DNA of 64,000 bases from JAWLBY01 sp041687455. GTDB lineage: Bacteria > Pseudomonadota > Gammaproteobacteria > Xanthomonadales > Xanthomonadaceae. Of the stretch, positions 34,608 through 44,279 are shown in pieces. The stretch covers positions 124,001 through 188,000 of the forward strand of contig JAWLBY010000006.1 of the NCBI GenBank assembly GCA_041687455.1, in the 5' to 3' direction. The position numbers and the translations under genes were made by a program. The notes beneath the pieces are model-generated. The model was not told the origin of the DNA and did not search any database. It worked only from the letters and a program-made list of their open reading frames with translations. Position 1 is the stretch's first letter. Every line of letters starts with the position of its first letter.

Positions 34608-34775
34608 TCAGGCCGGGGGTGGTCGGCGTCCGGCCACCAGCGCGGCAACGAACGCCACCAGGAACAGCAGCGCCAGCGTCTGCGCGACCCAGGTCGCGGC
34701 CCCGGCCACGGCCGGGAATCCGAGCACTGCGGCGATCAACGCCACGACCAGACAGGCCAGCGCATAGAGCAACAC
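34608..34775 (-). CDS. DUF1328 small membrane protein
   Basis: A 55-residue protein, LLYALACLVVALIAAVLGF followed by PAVAGAATWVAQTLALLFLV, matching the DUF1328/YtjA family almost throughout. Two hydrophobic helices end in GRRPPPA. I chose the GTG at 34775 because GGAGG sits just upstream and family proteins begin at this point; an ATG at 34805 would place the ribosome site inside the gene. First gene of the DUF1328-BON operon. Confidence 0.78.
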   Translation of the reverse strand: MLLYALACLVVALIAAVLGFPAVAGAATWVAQTLALLFLVAFVAALVAGRRPPPA

Positions 34776-34812
34776 ACATCCTCCTGCCGCGATGCGGTTC
34801 CGCATGGAGCAC

Positions 34813-34828
34813 TACAAGCGGCATGCCA
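34813..34828 (-). promoter_or_regulatory. Probable -24/-12 promoter of the DUF1328-BON operon
   Basis: Minus-strand TGGCATGCCGCTTGTA. The TGGCATG box is identical to those at 30-31 kb and TTG is at the right place, but the -12 GC is GT. A start near 34802 is compatible with the GTG start at 34775. Confidence 0.4.
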
Positions 34829-34922
34829 AGGACGACCGTATGCAAAGCGCCGCGATTTCAATTGCTTGCAAAACTTTCACTAGTTTCGGATCGCGCGTTG
34901 TCGCGTGATCGGCCTTGTGTTT

Positions 34923-34939
34923 CCATGCAATTTGCATGG
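34923..34939. promoter_or_regulatory. 17-bp perfect palindrome upstream of algB
   Basis: CCATGCAA-T-TTGCATGG, 57 bp before the algB ATG. It resembles the inverted repeat at 31037-31053 in front of the BON gene (14 of 17 bases match). It may be an operator for AlgB itself or another regulator. Confidence 0.45.
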
Positions 34940-34995
34940 CGCCCGCGATGTGTCTTCGCGCCCGTTTTTCCCGCACATCCCGCAGGTTTCACACG

Positions 34996-36353
<1,358 letters not shown>

Positions 36354-36354
<1 letters not shown>

Positions 36355-38159
36355 TGCGTCTTCGCACCCGCCTGCTGCTCGGCTTCGGCGCGGTTCTGGC
36401 GACTGCGGTGATCGGTCTCGGATTGAGTCTCGGCAGTGCCCGCGAGCTCGCCGACGCCAGTCGCCGGATGGTCGAGCAGAACTTCGTCGCGATCGATGTC
36501 GCCTCCGACCTGCGCCGGCTGTCCGAAGCGCAGCAACTGGCGCTGACCGAGCGGTTGTCGGTGCCGGGTGCGAGCGCGCTCGACCTGCTGCCCGTGTTCG
36601 AGCAGGACGCTCGGCAGTTGCTCGCACGCGCCACCCGGCCGCGCCAGAGCGTGCTCGAGCTCGAGCAGTTGCAGCGCGCTGACGCCGCGCTGAGCAAGTT
36701 GCGGATCGCGGTCGAGGAAGCGTCACTGCGCGACAGCGACAGTGCCGGCGTGCCGACCGCCGTGATCGACGCGCTGCTGGTACTGCGCGATTCGGCGTTG
36801 TCGCTGTACCGGCTCAACCACGAAGCGATGCTGCGCGCCGGCAAGTCGATCAGCACGCAGGCCCAGCGACTGAGTCTCGCGCTCGGCCTGCTGGCCGGCT
36901 TCACGGTGCTGATCGGCGTAATCGCATCGGTGCGGCTGGCGCAGCGGCTCAGCGAGCCGATGGAGCGGCTGGCGCGGGCGGTGCAGCGGGTCAGCCAGCA
37001 GGATTTCGAAGCCCGGGTCGGGCCGAGCGGTGTCCGCGAGGTCGACAGCGTCGCCCGCAGCTTCAACGACATGACCGCGGCACTGCGTCGCTTCCATGCG
37101 ATCAACCTCGACCGCCTGCTCGACGAACGCCGCCGGCTCGACGCGGTGATCGCCGACATCGACGACGGCCTGGTGCTGTTCGACGAGCACGGCCGGATCG
37201 AACGGATGAATCCGGTCGCCGCGCTGCAACTGCGCCTCGATGCCGACACCGCGCTATGGCGCACGCTGGAGCAGCTCGGCGCGCTACCGGAACTGGCCCG
37301 GGCAATCCGGACGCTGCTCGACGATCCGAACGCTCCGTTGCCGGCCCATCCGGAACTCAGTGTCGGCGACGGCGCCGACCAGCGCACACTGCTCTATTCG
37401 CTGTTGCCGTTCAGCGAGAGCCAGCGACCGGGCGTGATCCTGGTGCTGCGCGACGTCACCGAGGCGCGCCGTTTCGAGCATTTGCGGACCCAGTTCGTGT
37501 TGCGTGCCTCGCACGAGCTGCGCACGCCGATCACCAGCATGCGGATGGCACTCGGGCTGCTGCAGGCCAAGTCGCCGTTCGCGAAAGGCACCCGCGAGGA
37601 GGAACTGTTCTCGACGCTGGTCGAGGAAATGCAGCGCATGATGACGTTGAACGAGCGCCTGCTCGATCTGTCGCGACTGTACTCGGGCACCGCGCCGCTC
37701 GAACTCGGCGCTATCGACCCGCGCGAACTGTTGCGCCGGGTCACCAGCCGCTTCGAACTCCCGGCGAAGGAAGCCGGTGTCGTGCTGACGCTCGACCTCA
37801 GCGACGAGCTGCCCGAGATCGACGTCGACATCAGTGCCATCGATCGCGTGCTCGACAACCTCGTCAGCAACGCGCTGCGGCACACGCCGAGCGGCGGGCG
37901 GGTCGAGGTCGGCGCACGGCGCCGCGGCGGTGAGATCGAGATATCGGTCGCCGACACCGGCGATGGCATTCCGGCACCCGAGCAGGCGCGCGTGTTCGAA
38001 CCGTTCGTGCAGGTCGGGCGCAAGGCCGGCGGAAGCGGGCTCGGCCTTGCGATCAGCCGCGAGATCGTGCAGCAACACGGCGGACGGATCCGGCTGTTCT
38101 CGGCGCCCGGAAGCGGCTCGACCTTCGTCGTGTCACTGCCGCTCGGCGGCGTCGGCTGA
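36354..38159 (+). CDS. kinB: KinB-type sensor histidine kinase
   Basis: A 601-residue membrane kinase. A first helix (~8-26), a periplasmic helical domain (~27-165) and a second helix (~170-195) lead into HAMP (~195-250), PAS (~260-375), HisKA with the phosphorylated His in SHELRTP, and HATPase_c with the N-box (DNLVSNALRHTP), G1 (DTGDGI) and G2 (GGSGLGLAI). Architecture and length match Pseudomonas KinB. It starts within the last base of algB (TGATG), so the two are coupled. It probably acts as kinase or phosphatase for AlgB; the signal is unknown. Confidence 0.92.
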
Positions 38160-38318
38160 GCGGATGCCGCCGATCCGCCCGCCTGTCGGCCATCCTGCGA
38201 CGTCTGCGGCGGGACCCTGTTCGAAACCCACCGACTGTCGCTACGCAGCCGTAACCGCCAAGCACTACACTAGCGGTTCCGCCGACCCCGGCCGCCAACG
38301 GTTCCCCGTTTCGTCCCG

Positions 38319-39080
38319 ATGCCGATCCGCGACAGTTCCTCACCGGACGCCAGCGCCCGCCAGCTCGTGCTGGTCGATGACGATCCGGAGATCCTCGATC
38401 TGCTCGGGCGCTATCTGAGCGGACACGGCTTCCAGGTCCGGCGCGCGGCGGACGGCGGCGAGATGCGCCAGCGGCTGGCCGAGTCGCCGGCCGACCTGGT
38501 GCTTCTCGATCTCGGCCTGCCCGGCGAGGACGGGCTCGAACTGATGCGTTACCTGCGCGCCCACTGGCAGTGCGCAGTGATCATCGTGACCGGTCGCGGC
38601 GAATCGGTCGACCGCGTGGTCGGGCTCGAACTCGGCGCCGACGATTACATCGCCAAGCCGTTCGACCTGCGCGAACTGCTTGCACGGGTCCGCAGCGTGC
38701 TGCGGCGCACGCCGCCGGTCGACGCGCCTGCAGTGTCCGCAGCGACCGCTGAACCCGCCTCCGCACGGGTCGAGTTCGACGGCTTCGCGGTCGACCAGAC
38801 GACCCGCCAGGTGTTCGGTCCCGACGGTGGCGAGCTGGCCCTGACCAACGGCGAATACGAGCTGCTGAAGGCCTTCCTCGACGAACCGAATCGGGTGCTG
38901 TCGCGCGACCATCTGATGAACCGGATCCACGGCCGCGACGCCGGCCCTTACGACCGGGCCATCGATGTCCAGGTCGGACGCCTGCGCCGCAAGCTCGAAC
39001 CCGACGTCGAGCCGCCGCGGCTGATCAAGTCGGTGCGCGGGGCCGGCTACCTGTTCGCCGGCAGGGTGCGGCGTGACTGA
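38319..39080 (+). CDS. OmpR-family response regulator
   Basis: A 253-residue protein. The receiver (~14-130) has the acidic pair DDD at 20-22, D64 (LLDLGLPGEDG) and Lys in AKPFDLREL. The C-terminal winged helix (~150-250) ends with the typical IKSVRGAGYLF. The linker is Ala/Pro-rich. The partner kinase gene starts 8 nt before its stop, so regulator and kinase are coupled. The target is not known from sequence; it is closest in look to general OmpR/PhoB regulators. Confidence 0.91.
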   Translation: MPIRDSSSPDASARQLVLVDDDPEILDLLGRYLSGHGFQVRRAADGGEMRQRLAESPADLVLLDLGLPGEDGLELMRYLRAHWQCAVIIVTGRGESVDRVVGLELGADDYIAKPFDLRELLARVRSVLRRTPPVDAPAVSAATAEPASARVEFDGFAVDQTTRQVFGPDGGELALTNGEYELLKAFLDEPNRVLSRDHLMNRIHGRDAGPYDRAIDVQVGRLRRKLEPDVEPPRLIKSVRGAGYLFAGRVRRD

Positions 39081-41085
39081 GCAGACGATGTACCGCGCGC
39101 TGTTCGAGACCGCGCCGGATGCGATGATCGTGGTCGATGGCGATGGCCTGATCCGGCTGCTCAATCCGCAGGCCGAACGCCTGTTCGGCTACCCGGCCGC
39201 GGACCTGGTCGGCCGCTCGGTCGAGGTGCTGATGCCGGATGAGATGCGCGCGTCGCACATCCACCATCGCGATCGCTACATGCAGGCGCCGCGGGTCCGG
39301 CCGATGGGGGGCAGCCAGGAGCTGATCGGCCAGCGCGCCGACGGCGAAGCGTTCCCGATCGAGATCGCGCTGAGTCCGATCCGGGTCGAGGATGTGCGCT
39401 ATTTCGTCGCATCGATCCGTGACATATCCGAAACCCAGCGGGCCCGCCAGGCGCTGGTGCGGGCGCGCTATGACGCGGCGCTGGCCCGGATCGGCCAGAC
39501 CGCGCTCGAATCGGCCCACGGCCTGCTGCTGGAGCAGTTGCCGCAGATGACCGCCGAGGCGCTCGGCATCGACGCGGTCGCGATCGCACTGACCGATCCG
39601 CAGCGCAGCCACCTGCAGTTGCGTGCGGCGATCGGCATCGACGCGCCGTTGATGGATGCGCTGCGCTGGCGGCAGGACGGCCACGGCATGCTGCAGCGGC
39701 TGTTTGCCGAGGGCCGCGCGATCGCGGTCCGCGACTTCGCCGAGCCGAGCGACGACGCGGCGGCCGCGGCGCTGGGACGTGCCGGATTCACCAGCGGTGC
39801 GCTGGTACCGCTGTTCGATCTCGATCGGCCGATGGGAACGCTGCTGGCGCTGTCGCGCAGCGAACGCGACTTCGATCGCGACGCACTGCATTTCCTGCAG
39901 TCGGTCGCCAACGTGCTGGCCGCCGCGGTGCAGCGCAACCGGACGATGGAGCAGCTCGCGCACGTCCAGCGCCTGGATGCGATCGGCAAGCTGACCGGTG
40001 GCATCGCGCACGACTTCAACAACCTGCTGACCGTCATCTCCGGCAACCTGCAATTGCTCGAGGCCGAACTGGCCGGTACTGCCGCCGCCGAATCGATCGA
40101 CAGCGGACTGCGCGCGGTCAGCCGCGGCGCTGAACTGACCCGGAAACTGCTTGCGTTCGCTCGCCGCCAGCGGCTGGAGCCGCAGGCGCTCGAGGTCGGC
40201 AGCCTGCTCGACGACCTGGCCGGCATGCTGCGGCCGACATTGGGCGCGACGGTCGAACTGGGTTTCGAGGTCGCCGACGCACTGCCGCCGGTGTTCGCCG
40301 ATCCCGGCCAGCTCGAATCGGCGCTGGTGAACCTGGCCCTGAATGCGCGCGACGCGATGCCGCGCGGTGGCCGGCTGAACATCTCGGCGCAGTTCGAGCG
40401 GGTCGAACCGGACCAGGCCGACGGCGATCTGAAATCGGGCGACTACGTCGTCTTCACGATCGCCGATACCGGCCTCGGCATGTCACCCGACGTGCTGGCC
40501 CGCGCGTTCGAGCCGTTCTTCACCACCAAGTCGACCGGCAAGGGCAGCGGGCTCGGGCTCAGCATCGTCTACGGTTTCGTCAAACAGTCCGGCGGCCACC
40601 TGACCGTCGACAGCCGACTCGGCTACGGCACCCGGATGCGGATCTTCCTGCCGGCCGCGGCCGTCACCGACGGCCGCGGCGGCCTGCGTGAACAGACTTC
40701 GACGACCGGTGGCAACGAGTGCGTGCTGGTGGTCGAGGACGAACCCGAGGTGCGTGGCGTCGCGGTCGCGTTCCTGCGCTCGCTCGGCTATCGGGTGCTG
40801 GCGGCCGGCACGGCCGACGAGGCACTCGCGGCGGCCGACGCGCATCCGGACATCGCGCTGCTGTTCTCGGACATCGTGCTCGGCCCCGGACTCAACGGCG
40901 GCGAACTGGGGCGCGAACTGCGCCGCCGGCGGCCCGGCCTGCCGGTGCTGCTGACCTCCGGCTATGAACGCGGCAGCGACGGCGATGCCGGCCAGGAACG
41001 CGAGTTCGAAGTGCTGCGCAAGCCGTATCGACGCGAGGAACTGGCTGCCGCCCTGCGCCGCACGCTGGAGTCGACGGCCGGCTGA
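39073..41085 (+). CDS. Soluble PAS-GAF hybrid histidine kinase with C-terminal receiver
   Basis: A 670-residue cytoplasmic kinase with no membrane segment. PAS (~5-125) has FETAPDAMIVVDGDGLI and NPQAERLFGY. A GAF-like domain (~140-300) is followed by HisKA with GGIAHDFNN (His near 315), HATPase_c (NLALNARDAMP, DTGLGM, GKGSGLGLS) and a receiver (~550-665) with Asp in LLFSDIVLG. It starts with GTG at 39073 inside the regulator gene; ATG 39088 is an alternative. The PAS start resembles FixL-like oxygen or redox sensors, but no haem ligand can be assigned with confidence. Confidence 0.9.
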   Translation: MTEQTMYRALFETAPDAMIVVDGDGLIRLLNPQAERLFGYPAADLVGRSVEVLMPDEMRASHIHHRDRYMQAPRVRPMGGSQELIGQRADGEAFPIEIALSPIRVEDVRYFVASIRDISETQRARQALVRARYDAALARIGQTALESAHGLLLEQLPQMTAEALGIDAVAIALTDPQRSHLQLRAAIGIDAPLMDALRWRQDGHGMLQRLFAEGRAIAVRDFAEPSDDAAAAALGRAGFTSGALVPLFDLDRPMGTLLALSRSERDFDRDALHFLQSVANVLAAAVQRNRTMEQLAHVQRLDAIGKLTGGIAHDFNNLLTVISGNLQLLEAELAGTAAAESIDSGLRAVSRGAELTRKLLAFARRQRLEPQALEVGSLLDDLAGMLRPTLGATVELGFEVADALPPVFADPGQLESALVNLALNARDAMPRGGRLNISAQFERVEPDQADGDLKSGDYVVFTIADTGLGMSPDVLARAFEPFFTTKSTGKGSGLGLSIVYGFVKQSGGHLTVDSRLGYGTRMRIFLPAAAVTDGRGGLREQTSTTGGNECVLVVEDEPEVRGVAVAFLRSLGYRVLAAGTADEALAAADAHPDIALLFSDIVLGPGLNGGELGRELRRRRPGLPVLLTSGYERGSDGDAGQEREFEVLRKPYRREELAAALRRTLESTAG

Positions 41086-41139
41086 TCCGCCCTGCTGCGG
41101 CCCGGCCGGTCAGGAACCGGGCAAGGAGCGGATCGCGGC

Positions 41140-41877
41140 TCAGTGGGCGCGGCAGCCGCTGCCACTGAGCTGCTGCAGCAGATCGAAGTCAACCAGCTCG
41201 ACGTTGCGACGCTGCACGTTGATCGCACCGCGAGCGGCCAGATGCGACAGGCTGCGGGCGACCGTTTCGAGCTGCAGGCCGAGGAAGCTGCCGATGTCCG
41301 CCCGGGTCATGCGCAGCACCAGTCGCCGGTCGCTGAAGCCGCCGGCGGCCTGGCGCGCGGCGAGATCGAGCAGGAACAGCGCAACCCGTGCTTCGGCACC
41401 GAGCGTGCCGAGCGCCAGCGTCCATGAACGCTCATGGCGCAGCGACGATGCCAGTGCCGCGGACAGCCGTGCCTGCAAGGCCGGCAACTGTTGCGCGGCG
41501 ATCAGTACCGGCGGGTACGGCAGCTCCCAGACTTCGCCCGAGTCGAGCGCGATCGCGTCGGACGCAAAGCGTTCGGTGCCGATCGCATCGATGCCGAGCA
41601 GCTCGCCGCGCATCGGGAATCCGGTGATCCGCTCGCGGCCGTCCTCGGCGGCGACGCTGGTCTTGAAGAAACCGGCATTGACCAGGTACAGGGCCTTGAA
41701 CGGCTGACCACTGCGAAACAGGTGCTGGCCCGCCGATATCGGCCGGCGCACCACCGGCAGCACCCGCTTCAGCGCGTCGAAGTCGAGCATGTCGACCGCC
41801 GACGACGCCGGCGTCGGCAGTACACGGCCATGGACAGTCCTGGTCGGGGCAGTGGTCGGGGCGAGAATCTGGCTCAT
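41140..41877 (-). CDS. Fnr/Crp-family regulator lacking the FNR cysteine cluster
   Basis: A 245-residue regulator. The beta-roll (~40-155) begins ISAGQHLFRSGQPFKALYLV, and the C-terminal HTH has MTRADIGSFLGLQLETVARS, whose E..SR-like helix (LETVARSLSHL) is of the FNR type. It has the FNR general layout, but the ~30-residue N-terminus contains no Cys, so it cannot hold the FNR/ANR 4Fe-4S cluster in the usual way; the only Cys is near the C-terminus. It more resembles Dnr or FixK-like members. An FNR-type box lies 118 bp upstream, in the region shared with the divergent RNR-like gene. Confidence 0.9.
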   Translation of the reverse strand: MSQILAPTTAPTRTVHGRVLPTPASSAVDMLDFDALKRVLPVVRRPISAGQHLFRSGQPFKALYLVNAGFFKTSVAAEDGRERITGFPMRGELLGIDAIGTERFASDAIALDSGEVWELPYPPVLIAAQQLPALQARLSAALASSLRHERSWTLALGTLGAEARVALFLLDLAARQAAGGFSDRRLVLRMTRADIGSFLGLQLETVARSLSHLAARGAINVQRRNVELVDFDLLQQLSGSGCRAH

Positions 41878-41994
41878 GGTCGTTTCCGGCGGTTGTCCTC
41901 GGTGTGTGCACAGCTTGAGCGGACCGTGCAACGCGACGACGACAGCTCGGCAACGTTGTGTAACGGCCTGTAACAGGTGCGCGATGGCGTCGAC

Positions 41995-42008
41995 TTGATG
42001 ACCGTCAA
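41995..42008. promoter_or_regulatory. FNR/ANR-type box
   Basis: TTGAT-GACC-GTCAA differs from the consensus TTGAT-N4-ATCAA at one or two positions. Its centre is 41.5 bp before 42043, and TACTGT occupies 42031-42036, exactly where a -10 box for that start would be. This is textbook class-II activator geometry for the plus-strand gene. Confidence 0.62.
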
Positions 42009-42043
42009 GATCGGTGCTGGCCGGCGCCTCTACTGTGTGCTGC

Positions 42044-43162
42044 ATGTCGCGCTCCAACCCCCCTGCCGCCGCCGTGATGTCCACCAGCACGCCGTTCCTC
42101 GATGCCGGCGCCGTCGAGGCGTGGGATGCGTGGGTCCGTTGGCGCTGCAACGGCGAGCTGCGCGACCTGACGATCGACGCCAGTTGGGACCGGGTCGCCG
42201 CCGCACTGGCCTCGGTCGAACGCGCCGACCGGGAACGCTGGCAGCAGCGCTTCCGCGACGCGCTCGGCGAATGGCAGTTGCTGCCGGACCCGCGGATCCT
42301 GTCTTCGGCCGGCACCGGCAGCCACGGGTGGGGCAACGCCGACCTGTGCGCGGCGCTGAACGCGGCCGCGTTCGTCCGCGATCCGTTCACCGCCTGGGCG
42401 CAGTTCGACCGCTCGGCGTTCGAACAGTGCGCGACGCTGGCGGTACGGCTGCTCGATGATGCGATCGAGCTGGCCGGTGGCGCCGACGGCGAACCCTCAT
42501 TGCAGATCGGCCTGATCGGAATCGCCGATGCGCTCGCACTGCTCGGCGTGCCATACGCCAGCGCCGGCGCGATCGAACAGGTCCGCGACATCGCCCGGCT
42601 GCTCGCCCAGGGCACGCTGGCCGGCACGATCGAGCTGGCCGCCGAACGTGGCGCACGCGTGGCCGCCGGCCCGACCCGGCTGGCGCATCTGCGGGTTCGC
42701 GGCATGCCCGACTGTCTTGTCGAGGCGGCCCGCCGCCACGGCCTGCGGCATGCCGCGCTGACCGCGATCGAGCCGATGCCGCGGCTCGCGCTGCTCGCCA
42801 ACAACGTCGCCGACGCGCTCGATCCGCTGCCGGCCGGACACGGCTGGCAGACCATCGAGGCGCCCGGCCAGCCACGCCGGCTGCGCAGCTACGGTTACGC
42901 CCACGCCCTCGGCCAGCGCCATCTGCTCGGCGGCGCCGAGCACTGGTCCGGTTTCACGGCCGACATCGCAACCCTCGGCGTGCCGGCCCAGATCGAACTG
43001 CGGGCAGCGCTGGTCGGCTGGATCGATGCGCCGATCAGCTACCCGTACAGCGTCGGCGAGGAACCTGACGACAACGCACTGCAGCAGTGGCGCGAACTGG
43101 CCGGACGGCTCGCGCTGCCACCGCCGTGCTGGCGCCGGGTCGGCACCGAAGCGGCGGTCTGA
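42044..43162 (+). CDS. Class-II ribonucleotide reductase-like protein without the catalytic core
   Basis: A 372-residue protein. Its first part (SWDRVAAALASVERADRERW, then LLPDPRILSSAGTG) matches the N-terminal helical region of B12-dependent NrdJ. It then jumps to a segment like the one after the catalytic barrel of NrdJ (FVRDPFTAWAQFDRSAFE, LAVRLLDDAIE, IGLIGIADALALLGVPY) and later LALLANNVADALDP. The barrel with NPCGE and the catalytic Cys pair is absent, so it should be inactive alone. No ribosome site is seen; the ATG at 42044 would be almost leaderless from the predicted FNR promoter, with ATG 42077 as alternative. It could be a regulatory paralog or partner. Confidence 0.75.
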   Translation: MSRSNPPAAAVMSTSTPFLDAGAVEAWDAWVRWRCNGELRDLTIDASWDRVAAALASVERADRERWQQRFRDALGEWQLLPDPRILSSAGTGSHGWGNADLCAALNAAAFVRDPFTAWAQFDRSAFEQCATLAVRLLDDAIELAGGADGEPSLQIGLIGIADALALLGVPYASAGAIEQVRDIARLLAQGTLAGTIELAAERGARVAAGPTRLAHLRVRGMPDCLVEAARRHGLRHAALTAIEPMPRLALLANNVADALDPLPAGHGWQTIEAPGQPRRLRSYGYAHALGQRHLLGGAEHWSGFTADIATLGVPAQIELRAALVGWIDAPISYPYSVGEEPDDNALQQWRELAGRLALPPPCWRRVGTEAAV

Positions 43163-43289
43163 TCCGGAGCGGACGCGGCCCGGCAGCCCGCTGCACATCG
43201 TCGATTCAGCCGCGCCGAGCGAGCCTGAGCGTCGTTCCGGCGCGCGTTGGTGCGCCCGCCGATCGTCCCGGTGCAGCGCGGAGACACGC

Positions 43290-43847
43290 ATGGTCCTGAC
43301 CGAAACCCCACAGCCGTCGCTCGGCATGGCGGCGCCGGCGTTCTCGCTGACCGGCATCGACGGCCTCGTGCATACGCGCGACAGTTGCCGTGGACCGAAT
43401 GGCCTGCTGGTGATGTTCATCTGCAACCACTGCCCGTACGTGCAGGCAGTCCGCGACCGGCTGGTCGACGATGTCGCCGAACTGCACGCGCTCGGCATCG
43501 GCGTCGTCGCAATCAATGCCAACGATCCGTCGATCAGTCGCAACGACGATCTCGAGCACATGAAGCAGCAGTCCTGGGAATGGGGGTTCCGGTTCCCGTA
43601 CCTCGTCGACGCCACGCAGCAGGTCGCACGCGAGTACGGCGCGGTCTGCACACCGGATTTCTTCGGCTTCAACCGCGAGCTGACGCTCGCCTACCGCGGC
43701 CGACTGGACGCTGCGGCGCGCGGCCCGCGGACGCCGGGCATGCGGCGCGAACTGGTCGAGGCGATGGGCGAAATCGCCGAAACCGGGCGCTCGATTCATC
43801 CGCAGCACCCGTCGATCGGCTGCTCGATCAAGTGGCGCGCGCACTGA
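43290..43847 (+). CDS. Thioredoxin-fold peroxiredoxin-like protein
   Basis: A 185-residue protein with an AhpC/TSA-like thioredoxin fold. LGMAAPAFSLTGIDG leads in, and the redox motif is CNHC (FICNHCPYVQAVRDRL) near residue 45. Later segments (VAINANDPS, PYLVDATQQVAREYGAVCTP with cis-Pro context, FFGF) match the thioredoxin-like family common in proteobacteria. Cytoplasmic, with no signal peptide. The start at 43290 is preceded by CGGAGAC. It may act as a thiol peroxidase or disulfide reductase; the partner is unknown. Confidence 0.86.
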   Translation: MVLTETPQPSLGMAAPAFSLTGIDGLVHTRDSCRGPNGLLVMFICNHCPYVQAVRDRLVDDVAELHALGIGVVAINANDPSISRNDDLEHMKQQSWEWGFRFPYLVDATQQVAREYGAVCTPDFFGFNRELTLAYRGRLDAAARGPRTPGMRRELVEAMGEIAETGRSIHPQHPSIGCSIKWRAH

Positions 43848-43890
43848 GGGGCACCGAAAAGGATCGACATCTTCACCGAGGAGCTTCGCC

Positions 43891-44181
43891 ATGCCGACCG
43901 TCAGAATCCGCCTGACCGGAACCGAAAGCGACACGCAATCGATGATCTCCATGCTGCACGGCCTCGATGGCATCGAACACATCGAGGAGGTGGCCGACCT
44001 GATGCCGCACATGGACGACGAGGATTCCAGCTCGGCCGGCCTGCACGATGTTCGCAACCTGTCGGTCCACGCGATCGAGGTCGAGGCGCCGGATGATCGC
44101 GCAGCCGAGCGGGTCCGCAACCTGGCCGATGCGGTCGCGGTCGACCTGCAGGTCACGGTCGAGATGGTCGACGAGTTCTAG
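43891..44181 (+). CDS. Small acidic protein of unknown function
   Basis: A 96-residue acidic protein. The pattern beta-rich RIRLTG, then helix, then DLMPHMDDEDSSS, then VHAIEVEAPDDRAAERVRNLAD suggests a ferredoxin-like alpha-beta fold. GAGGAG lies before the ATG. It lies 43 bp after the thioredoxin-like gene and is probably co-transcribed with it. Family not recognised. Confidence 0.72.
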   Translation: MPTVRIRLTGTESDTQSMISMLHGLDGIEHIEEVADLMPHMDDEDSSSAGLHDVRNLSVHAIEVEAPDDRAAERVRNLADAVAVDLQVTVEMVDEF

Positions 44182-44279
44182 CGACCTGTCGAAGTACATC
44201 CGTCGCGTGCGCGTTCGAACCGCGTGTCCGGCACAGGTCCGGCCTCGCACAAGTACCCGCCCGAAGGCGGCAATCGCCG

